Source: Vitellaria paradoxa
Taxonomy: Eukaryota > Streptophyta > Magnoliopsida > Ericales > Sapotaceae
NCBI GenBank assembly: GCA_019916065.1
Contig: CM034237.1
Coordinates: 44,002,485 to 44,066,484 of the forward strand
DNA: 64,000 bases
Direction of reading: 5' to 3'
Part shown: piece after piece, positions 48,896 through 59,754 of the stretch
How positions within the stretch are numbered: position 1 is the first letter of the stretch
Layout of the letters: the number at the start of each line of letters is the position of its first letter
Program-made: the position numbers and the translations under genes
Notes under the pieces: model-generated
Seen by the model: the letters and a program-made list of their open reading frames with translations, nothing else
Databases searched by the model: none
Told to the model about the DNA's origin: nothing

Positions 48896-49609
48896 GGATG
48901 CGTTTGACGTGAGATAAAACGTTAAAAATCTTTAAAAATTATTTATTTTTTGTTTCACTGTATGATTTACGAATTCACAACTTATATTACTTTATCTCAT
49001 TTTTTATTACTTTAAATACACCTTTAATTTAAATGGGAACGAACCCATTAACGAAAAGTGTAACTTTGATACATTCATTTGTAAAATACCGAAAGGAAAA
49101 AAAAATGGATGTTTACGCTTTGATTGACATGATAACGAATCCATTAATAAAATCTAAAAAGTATAATTTTGATGCATTATTTTAACACTATATAAATCAC
49201 TCATCACAATGCACCACGCTATATATTATTTTATAATTTAAATAAATAAATAAATATATGTGATTTTAAAACTTATTTAATTATATAAAAAATTCTATCC
49301 TGATAGCGTATTAAAATTAAAATTAAATTTATTAGTGAACATAAAATAAAAGTTTATGACTTAGTTTGGGAAGGAAAAAATAATTTTAGTATTTAAAAAA
49401 AAATTAAATACTAAAATTAATTTTTCATAGTTTGATTTTTAACTTTTTAATCATTTAATATTTTTATCTTTTAAATTTAACAAAATTTAAAATATATTAA
49501 AATAATTTTGGTGATCATCCAAACGAGTCCTAAATCTTCCTCTTTGATGTGACCCTCAAGTTCGCTTTCGTTGCCAAAGATTTTTCGAAGGGGGTGACAC
49601 CGCAAGCGA
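48896..49609. other. Intergenic region with further MITE copies
   Basis: About 48896-49030 (gatgcgtttgacgtgagataaaac ... tttaaatacacc) is another copy of the family seen at 48540. About 49360-49530 (tttgggaaggaaaaaataatttt ... atccaaacgagtcc) is a further MITE-like block. No gene. Confidence 0.5.
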
Positions 49610-50590
49610 TGTTAGTCCGCTGTCCTCGTTAATGTGACCCCTCGTTGGCCGTTCGTTTCAATTTCTCTCTTTTTTTTCGTTGGTTCAGTCTCTTGCATAG
49701 TTTTTTTTTTTCTTCAGTTTAATTCAAATCAGCAAATAAGATCGTGTTTGGAAAAAAAATATTAATTCCTCCAAAACAAGTTAACATGTAAAATAGTGAA
49801 TTTGGTTTTTAAAAAAAAAGTCGATTATTGATAACTCGGCTGTGTTAGATTGATTGACGTTGAAAGTTACATTTGAGAAAAAAATTGGTAATTTCGTTAT
49901 CAGTTATTAATTTTTTTATTTTTTTAAAAATGACTAAATTTATCATCTTACATGTTAACTTGTTTTAAACATTGAAAAACAAAAATATTAAATTAACAAA
50001 AAAATTAAAAAGATAGTTATTAAAAAATAATTTTTTCTTGTTTAAACAAAAAAATAATTTATAATAATTAATTAGTAATCAATTAAAAAAATTAATATAT
50101 ATTTTTTGAAATACAGCCTTGTTGGCCAGTTTTAACTAAACTAAAGAAAAAAAACAAAGACCAGTGCACTGAACTAAGAAAAAAAAAATGAACAGTCACG
50201 ATTGCACAGGCAGCTGGCCTCCAACGTCAATCAACCTAACACAGTCGAGTTATAAAAAATTGATAATTTTTTAAAATAATTAAATTTACTATCTTACATG
50301 TTAACTTGTTTTTATATTGAAGGATAAAAATATCAAATTAATAAAAAAATTTAATTTTTTCTTTTTAAACATAAAGAAATTAATTTTTAATAACTAATTA
50401 GTAATCGATTAAAAAAATTAATTTTTTTTTCAAAGCACAGCCTTGCTGGCCGATTTGGAAACTGGAGAAAAAAAAAAAAAGTGGGCGGAAACAAACGGAA
50501 AAAAAAAAAAAAAAAAAAAAAGAGAGAGAGGAGTTGAAACGAGCGGCCAACGAAGGGTTACGTCAGCGAGGCCCCCCCCCCCCCCCCAAA
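49610..50590. mobile_element. Nested fold-back structure
   Basis: The outer arms are 49617-49685 (cctcgttggccgttcgtttcaa) and the inverted 50500-50580 (gaaacgagcggccaacgaagg). The inner arms are 49778-49862 and the inverted 50222-50306 (caacgtcaatcaacctaacac). Superimposed is a direct duplication of about 200-240 bp (about 49882-50122 and 50262-50450), both ending in the cagccttg-tggcc motif. The right outer arm abuts a 16-C run (50572-50587). No ORF is convincing; the class is undetermined. Confidence 0.6.
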
Positions 50591-51239
50591 AAAAAAACCG
50601 GCTTCCAGATTTTTCAGCGTGTCATTGTCAAAGTTGGACTCCAAGTTTGAAAAGTCATCCCGATTCACACCGAAAGCCAGATGGCAAAAGCCGGATGTGT
50701 GATGGATATATGTGATAATTTCTGCCGACTAGAGATAAATTAGGACTCTCTCTTTAATATCACTTACTAAAAAAAAAAGAAAGACCCTCTTTAATATTCA
50801 GCTAACTTAAATTTTATTTTACTTAAATATTATAATATTATTTTTTATTCTAATATTATTATTGAACTCTATATATTATTACCATTTTTATAATAAATAA
50901 AATGGTGTATCATAATAAAAAAATGGTATAATATAACTTATTTATTATTTTTTGAACCTTTTAATATTCAAAATAAGTTTAATAATGCATTCTTAATAAC
51001 TCATCAAAATTTATAAATTCAACATTGTTAAAGTATGAAAATATATTTTGTGTCATTTAAATTTTTATATATTTATGAAAAAGTAATGAATCAAATGAGA
51101 CATTTTAAGTCGACAACACGCGTTAGAATTCGTAATATATGTATATATATATATATGTGGGATGTAGGCTTTGTTTGGCTTGTAAATTTCATTATAATTT
51201 TTAATAATGTTGTTTAAAAATTGGCACGTGGTGTTAAAG
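50591..51239. other. Intergenic region
   Basis: AT-rich beyond about 50730; nothing coding was recognised. Confidence 0.5.
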
Positions 51240-51532
51240 TAGTACTCAACCTTTTTTGACAAATTGGATTTTTTGGCCTTTCCCTGACGTATCTTATGCA
51301 AAGGCAACCATTGTTTTGTGTGTCATTGGCCTTCTCTTTTCTTCAAGCCTTTAATGTTTCCCATTGCATTATCAATGTTCACCGCAAGAATCCATTGATT
51401 ATTGTCTTCTTCGACAGTCGGCATTCCCTCACTAAACACATGCGAAATTTTGGCTCCCTTTGTCCATATATTCACAATATATTGTTTTGAGAATATTCAT
51501 TATGTCATGACTCATAATTGATGAATACTTTA

Positions 51533-51880
51533 AGGGGGCGTTTGTTAGCTAAATTAAAAAAAAAATATTAACTTTTGATATTCAAGTGTTTGACAAACCA
51601 TTAATTTTTGTCATTTTTTTCTCTGTTATAATAACTTCTCAACTCAAAAATTACGAAAAGTTATTAAAATTTACTAAAAGTTATTAAAAGTTATCAAAAG
51701 TTACTAAAAAATACTAAAAGTTATCAAAAATTTTATCAAATACTCAAAAGTTACAAAAAATTGTAAAAAATTACTAAAAATTACTATTTACTTTACCAAA
51801 TATACCAAAAATTATAATTAGTAACTTGTGACCAAAAAATACTAAAAATTACTAAAAATTGTGTCTTCAAATGTCCCAAA
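51533..51880. repeat. MITE-like insertion with a short minisatellite core
   Basis: The block starts gggggcgtttgttagc and ends near cttcaaatgtccc, interrupting the FRS pseudogene between its SWIM and C-terminal parts. The centre (about 51650-51860) is an array of 10-13-bp units of the type actaaaagttatt. Confidence 0.55.
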
Positions 51881-52259
51881 AAAGATGGGAACACAATGTA
51901 CCCATTGTTTCAAGCTTCTTGCAACTGTAACTGACTGAACACTTACAAGGGTCGTCATAAATTAACCACTTTAAATTCTTTTCCCTCTCAATCATGGAAG
52001 CAACAAATATATTCATGTGTGCATCGATTCACATGCATCCCTTCCTTTTATTTTTATTCTTAGTGCGTGACCAAGCTCAATTTTAAAATGATTAGAAATT
52101 GAAGGTGTATACCTTTGCCATTCTTCGTGTAACAAGGGAGGTGGTCAAAAGATCCTAATGGAAGCACTTTTTGTCCTGTTTGGAACTTAAATTCCTACTC
52201 TTTGCGTCTTTTTTGATCCACCACACTATCAAAGTGCTCAAAAGATTGAGTTATATAAA

Positions 52260-52417
52260 GGCCCCGTTTGGTTTGCAATAGTTTGATGAAAATTTTTAAA
52301 AATTTCTATTAACTTTATATCACATCAACTTTTTTTTCTCACTGCACGCATTACGAACTCTTCCTAAACCACAATTTATATCAATTTATCTCATTTTTTC
52401 TTACTCCAAACAATCCC
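52260..52417. mobile_element. Tourist-like MITE inserted in the FRS pseudogene, TSD aaa
   Basis: A 158-bp element with ends ggccccgtttggtttgc and ttactccaaacaatccc, flanked by aaa (52257-52259 and 52418-52420). FRS coding remnants continue on both sides. It belongs to the same family as 48540-48690 (cores tttttctcactgcacgcattacg and tttatctcattttt). Confidence 0.7.
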
Positions 52418-52531
52418 AAAGCATGTTTCATATGACATTTGGTGCATTTCTCCATCAAATCGTATGTACGAACCAACTAATTGTTGTTCTTCAAACTATA
52501 CTTCTCAACCATTTTACCTCTTCATTTTTAA

Positions 52532-52667
52532 AAAGTGAGATAAAATAAAATAAGTTGCAGGTTTGTAATTCGTGCAATGAGATAAAAAGTGAATAACTTT
52601 AAAATTTTTTAGTGTTTTTTCATAATTTTTTAAAATTTTTTATCACTCAAAAACGGAACCTCAATCT
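52532..52667. repeat. MITE-like copy in the FRS pseudogene
   Basis: It contains gtttgtaattcgtgcaatgagataaaaag and ends ttttatcactcaaaaacgg, matching the family at 12783-12903 and 35691-35826. The left boundary is unclear. Confidence 0.5.
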
Positions 52668-53232
52668 CATCCAAATAACCAAACATAAACTTATAAAATT
52701 CTTAAAAAAAAAAAAAAAAAAAATCAGCACCTTCTTTCATGTGACAATCCAAATGTCTGATTTCATTTTACATTATCTACTAACTGCACAACCCGTTAGA
52801 TGTACCTTTAAACATGTTAGACACCATTGCAGCATCTTGATATGTGAATATTTTTTTTAACTCCTTACCTCCGTGAGCTTTTAGAAAAGTTTCAAACAAA
52901 CATGCAAATGTTTCTAAACACACCAAGAGGCCTCAACTATTTGTTTGTACCGTCTGTCGTGTCAAATGTTACCAAGTCACCAAAATTATTGTAAGCAACA
53001 AGCATTTTAGAATTATCCCAAAATGTATTAGCGACAAATTCTGCGCTATCAAATTACATTAAATAATAAAATGATGGATCTTTCGTTTGTTGCTCCTTAA
53101 AGTATTTCACAATACCTTCTAACTCACCATATTCCATGTTTTTGCTCTCTTTTCGATTGTGGGTAACTCCTTTGATCTTCTGTGACATATCTCAAAAATT
53201 TTCCTTCCTCCTACTCTTCTAATCATCAACTT

Positions 53233-53443
53233 TTCCTTTTTTTTTTCTTTTCCTTTTTTTTTTTTTTTTTTTTGTAATCGAGGGTATCCAAATCAGTTTA
53301 CATGTAACTCAACTAATCTTTGGAGTCTTGAAGTTAGCGACTTCGTAAACTCTCCAGTAACACTATCGGGATTCGAACTAGTGATTACTGGGAAACAAAC
53401 TTAAGATTTTACTAGTTAAACTAATTTTCAGGATTACTTTTTT
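53233..53443 (-). mobile_element. tRNA-derived SINE inserted in the FRS pseudogene
   Basis: Read on the minus strand: a box A-like ttagtttaactagtaaaatc, box B agttcgaatccc, then a body ending gattagttgag...ggataccctcgattac and a poly(A) run (the T run at 53254-53273). The flanks aatcatcaacttt (53221-53233) and aattatcaactctt (53444-53457) look like a decayed target-site duplication. A truncated relative is at 6998-7062. Confidence 0.75.
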
Positions 53444-53951
53444 AATTATCAACTCTTATGTTATTTTAGGAGTAATACATGTACTACGTGTCAACTCAAT
53501 AACAATGTTTTGACATCTCTATGACATCTTAAAACGTGACTAGTCTTAGGAGACTAAAGACTATGATTACATTTTTCAACAAAATTTTTATTTTGTATGT
53601 TTTTATACCCCAACCTAAAACTAAATTAACCTTACATTAGTAGTTCGATCTTACTTCCCATCGAGGTGTACTATATGCTCTGTGCTTATCTTCTTTCCTT
53701 TGATCCTCTTTACGATATACATAAATTGCATTAGTTATCATTCAATTTATTTTACCCTTATTGCTATAATCATTTTTAACACCAAAACCCATAGTTTTTT
53801 CATAATTCTTCTAAAATTTTAATGATGCATCAAGTGTATCAAACACCATACCGATTCTTGATCTTTCATCTACTCTATTACTATAATTGCAAGAATTTTC
53901 ACTCCCTCTAATATGTGAATAATCCGTGTCCAAAATGTTCCTATCCACCAT

Positions 53952-54854
53952 AAATAACAAATATTAAAAAAAAATGTCATGACATGAAAATAATATATAA
54001 TGGAATGGGTGGTAATTAATTAAGATGAACAAGCAAACCATCTTTCTTTCCTTCCAACTTAAGCAATAATAAATCAATTTTACTTCATTATAAAAAATTC
54101 TCATATACTTACTAGAGCAGTTGAATTTTTAGTCAAATAAGTGCAAGATATATAACCAATATAATTAATCATATAAGTGACAAAAATTTGAGCAGTAAAC
54201 AACTACAAGTAATCACATATAAAACTTATCATGATCAATCCAATAAAATATAAATAAATGAAAAAAAAATTTCAAAACATAATAACGCCAAAAATAAGAA
54301 ATATCTCTAAAGAATTTATTTTTGTCTCATTTCATCTCAAACAAATTTAATGACTCTGCTTTACTTAACCCATAATAACAACAATCATAACAATAACAAC
54401 AACAGCAATAATAATAATAATAATAATAACAATTACTGTATTATCCAAATTATATCAACTTATCAAATTAAACACCCACACCTCTTGTACCAAATCACTT
54501 TATCACGAAAAATTAAAGTTTTAAGGTGTGGTAAATTAATTGATAAGATGCTGAGTTTGTTTTTACGTGGAATTAAAAGAGTGAGAGAAAAAAAAGAATA
54601 GAAGGAAAAATGAAAAAAAATAAATAAATAAAACACGAGCAGTGACCCTTCGAATTTTGGGCGTGATTATATATATAAAATATCGGCCTTGAGCCGTTTA
54701 ATTTTATTGTTTAATCGTAGCCGTTGGATCTTCAAATGGCTGTTGCTGCTGTGGAAAAGAAACCTCCCCAAAACCCATGATTTCTATAGATTCAATGTTA
54801 AATAAATTACAAGGCTAAATAAATTACAAGACTGTAATTTTAATAAATTTATAT
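53952..54854. other. Intergenic region
   Basis: AT-rich, with a mixed CAA/TAA microsatellite at about 54364-54432. The frame at 54350-54601 is mostly that repeat and is not a gene. Confidence 0.6.
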
Positions 54855-55120
54855 TATTTTTTTTTCATTACAACCACTCTCTTCTGAGGTCGGGGAGAAA
54901 TTCTCAGCCGCTACTCATAGGTGTGTACGGGATGAAGTCCACCGCGTAGCCCTAATCGACAAAAAATTATGAGGAGGTAAACCAGTCTAGAAAAGTCCTG
55001 ACTAACCGACTCAGCTAAAAAAACTGTTAAATAACCCTTCATAATTAAAAAAAGAACTATCCTCAAGAGAAGTCAAGAAGTCAAACCTAAGCTACAACCA
55101 ACCTCTTATGTATTTACGTG
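54855..55120 (-). mobile_element. tRNA-derived SINE-like repeat, copy 2
   Basis: A degenerate relative of 663-945, sharing tcagccgct, gtaaaccag-cta, gactcagct, gctgtta-like and gagaagtcaa...aagtcaaacc landmarks in order. Its minus-strand 3' end runs into an A tail (the T run at 54855-54865), supporting retroposition. Confidence 0.6.
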
Positions 55121-55435
55121 AAGGAATTCATTTGAAGTTTTCTAGTCCAAATTGTGTTTGTACATTCAATTTGATTACCGCCTACTTACCAAAAAAAAAA
55201 AAATGATTACCGCCTCATCTATTTGAAAGAGACATGATTTTATTGCGCCGTGTCAAACTCCAGGCGCTATACGGTTTCTACGTAAGCTAGTATGACGACA
55301 GCAAGCATACGTCATGTCCATCGCAAATTTATGGCGAAAAATGTTGCACGTTGTGGTGTGAATGGATAGAGGAAGACAAAATGAAATCTGAAATAATGAA
55401 TGGCCGACGCCGCCGACGCCTGCAACTTAGGGAGT

Positions 55436-55450
55436 CCCCCCCCCCCCCCC
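55436..55450 (+). repeat. 15-base C run followed by A-rich sequence
   Basis: One of five C-then-A tracts in the window, all in this orientation. Confidence 0.9.
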
Positions 55451-55579
55451 AAAATAACTTTTAGTTTTTTACGTACCATCATTAAATTATAATTTTCAGG
55501 TATAAATAGTAAAATTTTTTAATATTTAATTAATTTTTTGAAAAAAAAATTTTCCAAACAATTTTATTAGATCCGTCAG

Positions 55580-55850
55580 AATAATTTTATATTAGAATTT
55601 ATTGAAAGATATAAAAAATTTTTAAGATTTGTAAAAAGGTTATTGGGGTTTGTGAAATGTTATTTAGATTTGTAAAAAACTTATTAGAATTTGTAAAAAA
55701 ATTATTGAAATATATAGATATATATAAATTTATAATTATTTTACAAAGTACGAAAAGTATAAAATGTATTAAATAATTTAAGGGGATTTAAGAAATTTTT
55801 TAAAATTTTCAATCATTTTCATCACAATAAACAAGCCCTTAATTAGAAAT
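55580..55850 (+). repeat. Dispersed repeat shared with hydrolase intron 1
   Basis: It matches about 12540-12790 in the same orientation: ttaagatttgtaaaaaggttatt, gggtttgtgaaatg, atagatatatataaattta and acaaagtacgaaaagtataaaa. Non-coding; probably a MITE-like family. Confidence 0.6.
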
Positions 55851-56938
55851 AATGAGGAGAATATATAGACTGCCGACTGTTATAATTTAAAATTAATAAT
55901 GAAAAGTTGATTATTATAATTTATTTATTTTTTTATTTTTAAATTAAAAATAAAAAAACTAAAAACAAATAAAGATAAACATCGTTGATTAAGAGATATT
56001 GAGTGAAAAAAATAATAATAACAAAGGAACAGGAACCATAGAATTGAATATGATCAACTAATTAATGAATGGGGCAAAATTATAGAGATAAAATTTGGGG
56101 GGATTAGATATAAAATTTAGATTAAAAGGAAAAAAAATTACAAAAAGAACAATATGATAGAATTGAAAAGAGAAGAATATTAAAATAGGAAATTAATAAC
56201 TAACGATGAAAGATAAAATATATTTTATATTTAAAATTTGAAAACCCGTTTGCAGATTATCATTTGCTCATAATTATTATATTGCTTACAAAAATTAAGA
56301 AATTAAAGCGTTCTTAAAGTTTTATATGAATACTATTTATACTAATAAATAATTTTTTTTTCTCAGATTCATATCAACCGACTAAATTATAATAAAATTA
56401 CAAAGATCTATACAAATAAAAAGATATACATTATTATAAATTGATTGTTTAATTAATTGTATATTTGGCGTTGTATAATTGAAAAGAATTAAATGATAAT
56501 AAATCATAATTCAAGAGATGATCTTGTAATTAAGCCACTAATAATTGGGACGCGGAAATTAATAAATATGTTATGGTGTTAAATATTGTTCGTAAACCGA
56601 TTTTCTTTGTAACATAAATTTTATTTTCTCTCTCCTTATTAATTAATTTCCGATTTCAATTTTTCTAATTCAATCTTATTATTCTTTTTGCGATTTTTTT
56701 TCCCATTTATATTGTTTCGTGTTCTAATTTCATTTCTAACCCTCCGAGATATAACTTCAATTTTATACATTTCTTAAACAGATAAACGTTACAACTTCAA
56801 ATAATTAATAAATAAAATAAATGAATAGATGGCTGTTACGTATACGGCTGTTGTAACTTAAAAATTTAAAAGGGAATACGTGTGTGTATATATATATATA
56901 TATATGGATGACGACTATGACAATTTGAAGTGATGACG
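55851..56938. other. AT-rich intergenic region
   Basis: No gene was recognised; a (TA)n tract lies at about 56885-56905. Confidence 0.5.
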
Positions 56939-57262
56939 GGTCGATTTGGTAAGAGTAGTCATTAGTTAAAATTAATGACTACTTCAATAATGATTAGACT
57001 TTTTTACCCTCTTATATTTTAATTTCATTTAAACTTCCAAAGGTAAAAATATAAATATAAAACAATTTAGTCACCTATAAAAAAGTCATTTTTTTTTTCC
57101 TAAACACAAAATTAGTTAGGTTTTTTTTAACTAGCTACTAGTCATTAGTCATTAGTCGCTTTTTTTCCTTTCCAAACACAAAATTAGCTAATTTTTTTTT
57201 CAATTAATTTCTAGTTATTAGCCATTAGTCAATATTAATTGTTTTCAAACGGAGCCGAAAAC
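56939..57262. repeat. MITE-like element upstream of the glycosyltransferase gene
   Basis: The left end (cgggtcgatttggtaagagtagtcattag) and right end (gccattagtcaatattaattgttttcaaacggagccg) are imperfect inverted copies, with repeated tagtcattagtc motifs inside. No target duplication was found. Confidence 0.5.
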
Positions 57263-57403
57263 AAAATGAGGTACTGTTAGAATCTAAAATAATGAATAGA
57301 TGACTGCAACGAGTTAAAAATAATGAAGAGAATATATGGATAGACGACTGTTACAATTTCTAGTGTCTTTTTCGAATGTAGTTATTTATTTATTTTAAAG
57401 GAG

Positions 57404-57520
57404 GAACAATGGCATTTCTTTTTTTTTTTGATTGGTAAGCAGGATCAAACTCGAGCGAATAAAGAGACTGAACGAGAGCTGACCAACTGAGTTACGGCAC
57501 TCCTTGAACAATGGCATTTC
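57404..57520 (-). mobile_element. Very short tRNA-derived SINE or tRNA retropseudogene with perfect 15-bp TSD
   Basis: The body at 57419-57505 reads, on the minus strand, ggagtgccgtaactcagttgg (box A), then gctcgagtttgatcctgctt (box B) and a short poly(A) (the T run at 57419-57429). The flanks 57404-57418 and 57506-57520 are both gaacaatggcatttc, a perfect target-site duplication. The whole insert is only about 87 bp, little more than a tRNA plus tail. It lies about 310 bp upstream of the glycosyltransferase start codon, in its promoter region. Confidence 0.9.
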
Positions 57521-57585
57521 ATGACAACAGTAGAATAAAAACACGCACGGCCTTTCTAGAATCCAGTTAATTGTCCAAAAGTAAC

Positions 57586-57691
57586 TTGACTTTGTAACGA
57601 AATAGTCATAATTATTATATTGTTAACCAAATGTCGATTACGTGATTATTGAAGATTCCAGCGTAGTCGACAGGATTGTGAAGTCAAAAGT
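57586..57691. promoter_or_regulatory. W-box-like motifs in the glycosyltransferase promoter
   Basis: TTGACT at 57586-57591 and agtcaaaag at about 57682-57690 (TTGACT on the minus strand) match the core bound by WRKY factors. They lie 70-180 bp upstream of the TATA box. Function is inferred. Confidence 0.3.
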
Positions 57692-57763
57692 TTCCGTCTA
57701 CCCAAACCCAAAATCGTTTTTCAATCCACGATAACTTTTACTACTCCTGTTACTTGCTTACCC

Positions 57764-57771
57764 TATAAATA
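57764..57771 (+). promoter_or_regulatory. TATA box of the glycosyltransferase gene
   Basis: TATAAATA lies 60 bp before the ATG, placing the start site near 57795 with a leader of about 35 nt. Confidence 0.7.
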
Positions 57772-57830
57772 GTGTCCTCCCACAGAACCAAACCTGACCA
57801 AAACCCCAACTGAAAAAGGGAAAAACAGAA

Positions 57831-59616
57831 ATGGAATACCAGGGGCATGTCATAGTGATCCCATACCCAAGCCAAGGACACATAAATCCTCTCCTTCAGT
57901 TTGCAAAGCGCTTGGCCTCCAAAGGAGTAAAAGCAACCTTAGCCACTACCCATTACACCGTCAACTCCATCTGCGCCCCGAACGTGGCCGTCGAGCCCAT
58001 CTCCGACGGCTTCGACGAGGGCGGCTTTGCTCAGGCACGTAGCGAGGATGTCTTCCTCAAAGCCCTCCGGACCAACGGTTCAAGAACTCTCTCTGAGCTC
58101 ATCCGCAAGTACCAAGGCTCGAGATTCCCAGTCAATTGCGTCGTTTACGATTCATTCCTTCCCTGGGCTCTGGATGTGGCCAAGAGCCACGGCCTCTTTG
58201 GAGCGCCATTTTTCACTAACTCGGCCACGGTTTGCTCGATATTCTGTCGAATACAGCACGGCCTGGTTACTCAGCCGGTGAAGATGGATGAAATGCCCCT
58301 GATTTTACCTGGGATTCCTCCCTTGAACTTCTCTGACTTGCCGACTTTCGTCAGGTTGCCTGAGAGCAACCCGGCTTACTTAGCAATGCTATTGAATCAG
58401 TACTCTAACTTGGAGAAGGCCGATTGGATTTTCTCAAACACCTTCCAAGAATTGGAAGGCCAGGTAACTGCATATATATATATATATATATATATTTGGT
58501 AATTCCTACTCGCGGTTTGACCCCAAGTACATTATCTGTTTGATTTAAAAATTAAAAAGGTCTGCACAAGATTTCATTGTAATTTTGATTAAAGTAATTA
58601 TGTGATTTTGACTCAAAAGTAGAATCAATTTTTTGGTTTGAAAGTCTACCCATGATCTTTTATAATTTTAATTCAAGTATAAAATTGCCCAAATTTTTTA
58701 AATTTAACAAAAGTTGACAATCTTATAATTCAATCCAAAATCACCCAGAAAGATCATATGTTTGGGACTTGATACAAGTAATACTGCTCTTTGTATTGGG
58801 AGGACTCGCTCATTAGGCTGCCTTTACTAATTATTTCTTGTTATTTATTTATTTGTTTATTTATTTGTTTATTTTTATTTTTGTTTATTGAAGGCCGCGA
58901 AAGGAGTGTCGGATCTCTGGCCAGGAAAACTGATCGGTCCGATGGTGCCATCAGCTTACTTGGATGGCCGAATTGAGGACGACAAAGGGTATGGTGCTAG
59001 TCTATGGAAGCCTCTTAGCGAAGAGTGCATCAAATGGCTAGAAACAAGACCGCCTCAATCAGTAATATATCTCTCCTTCGGAAGTATGGTTTCGTTGACG
59101 GCTGAAGAGATGGAAGAAATAGCACTGGGATTGAAGGAAAGCGAGTCGAACTTCATCTGGGTAGTGAGGGAATCGGAGCGTGGTAAATTACCAGCTGATT
59201 TTGTGGACTCAACAAAAGAGAAGGGTCTGATAGTAGCGTGGTGTAATCAACTGGAAGTGCTTGCTCACAGAGCCATCGGTTGCTTCGTGACGCATTGTGG
59301 GTGGAACTCCACGCTCGAAGGGCTCGGCCTCGGCGTGCCAATGATTGGGGTGCCAAAATGGTCTGATCAGCTGACCGATGCTAAGTTCATAGAGGAGATT
59401 TGGGGTGTGGGTGTTAGGGCTAAGGAGGATGAGAAGGGAGTTGTGAGGAGAGAGGAGCTGATGAGGTGTTTGAAAGAAGTCATGGAAGGGGAGACGAGTG
59501 TTGAGATCAAGAGGAATGCAGGTAAGTGGAAGGAATTGGCAAAAGAAGCAATTAGTGAAGGAGGGAGTTCAGACAAGTGCATTAATGAATTTGTGGAGCA
59601 TTTGAAGTTGCAGTAA
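57831..59616 (+). CDS. Family-1 UDP-glycosyltransferase, UGT74-like, two exons, 451 aa
   Basis: Exon 1 is 57831-58463 (211 codons) and exon 2 is 58894-59616. The intron is GT-AG in phase 0, and the total of 451 residues is typical of the family. The N-terminal acceptor domain has PYPSQGHINPLLQFAKRL with the catalytic base His17, and VVYDSFLPWALD with the partner Asp107. The C-terminal sugar-donor domain has SVIYLSFGSM and a complete 44-residue PSPG box at 327-370, from WCNQLEVLAH through THCGWNSTLEGL to PKWSDQ. The final Gln suggests UDP-glucose as donor. The overall pattern (GPMVPSAYLDGRIEDDKGYG, WLETRPPQSVIYLSFGS) fits group L, UGT74, cytosolic enzymes that glucosylate carboxylic acids such as salicylate or indole auxins, or other small acceptors; the substrate cannot be read from sequence. 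No break is present. The intron starts with a TA repeat (58472-58497) and ends in TTTA-rich sequence. Confidence 0.96.
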
Positions 59617-59748
59617 TGAGAAGGAGCAGATGGTAAAAGATTTGACGAATGGCCATTGTTAATTAGCCAAATTCATCAATTTCTTCATATAGCATGCTGT
59701 GTTTTTTTTTTTTTTTTTGTCCATTTGTTTTATTTTCTTTAGTCAAAT

Positions 59749-59754
59749 AATAAA
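59749..59754 (+). terminator. Polyadenylation signal AATAAA of the glycosyltransferase gene
   Basis: AATAAA lies about 133 bp after the stop codon, following a T-rich stretch, a normal plant 3' UTR distance. Confidence 0.5.

Larger units (their letters stand above)
51240..53951 (-). pseudogene. FAR1-RELATED SEQUENCE (FRS)-like pseudogene, MULE-transposase-derived
   Basis: Read from 53951 downward, shifting frames give the FRS domain order. The FAR1 DNA-binding domain: ATG at 53949-53951, RIGMVFDTLDASL, GFGVKNDYSNKGKI, RKEDQRKEDKHRAYSTPRWE. The MULE transposase part (53130-52720): YFKEQQTKDPSFYY, NTFWDNSKMLVAYNNFGDLV, TFDTTDGTNK, RPLGVF, QDAAM. Then MVEKYSLKNN (about 52510), HFDSVVDQKRRKE (about 52240), and the SWIM zinc-finger remnant SVSYSCKKLETMG (about 51900). 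The end is WTKGAKISHVFSEG (about 51460). FRS proteins are transposase-derived transcription factors related to FHY3/FAR1. Many stops and frameshifts, a SINE and at least one MITE with target duplication show it is long dead. It could instead be a remnant of a MULE that encoded such a transposase; no TIRs were found. Confidence 0.8.

Noticed and set aside
54350..54601. Asn-rich 83-codon frame
   Set aside because: It is produced by a CAA/TAA microsatellite.
57430..57505. A functional tRNA gene upstream of the UGT
   Set aside because: Box A and box B are present, but it has a poly(A) tail and a perfect 15-bp target duplication, so it is a retroposed copy.
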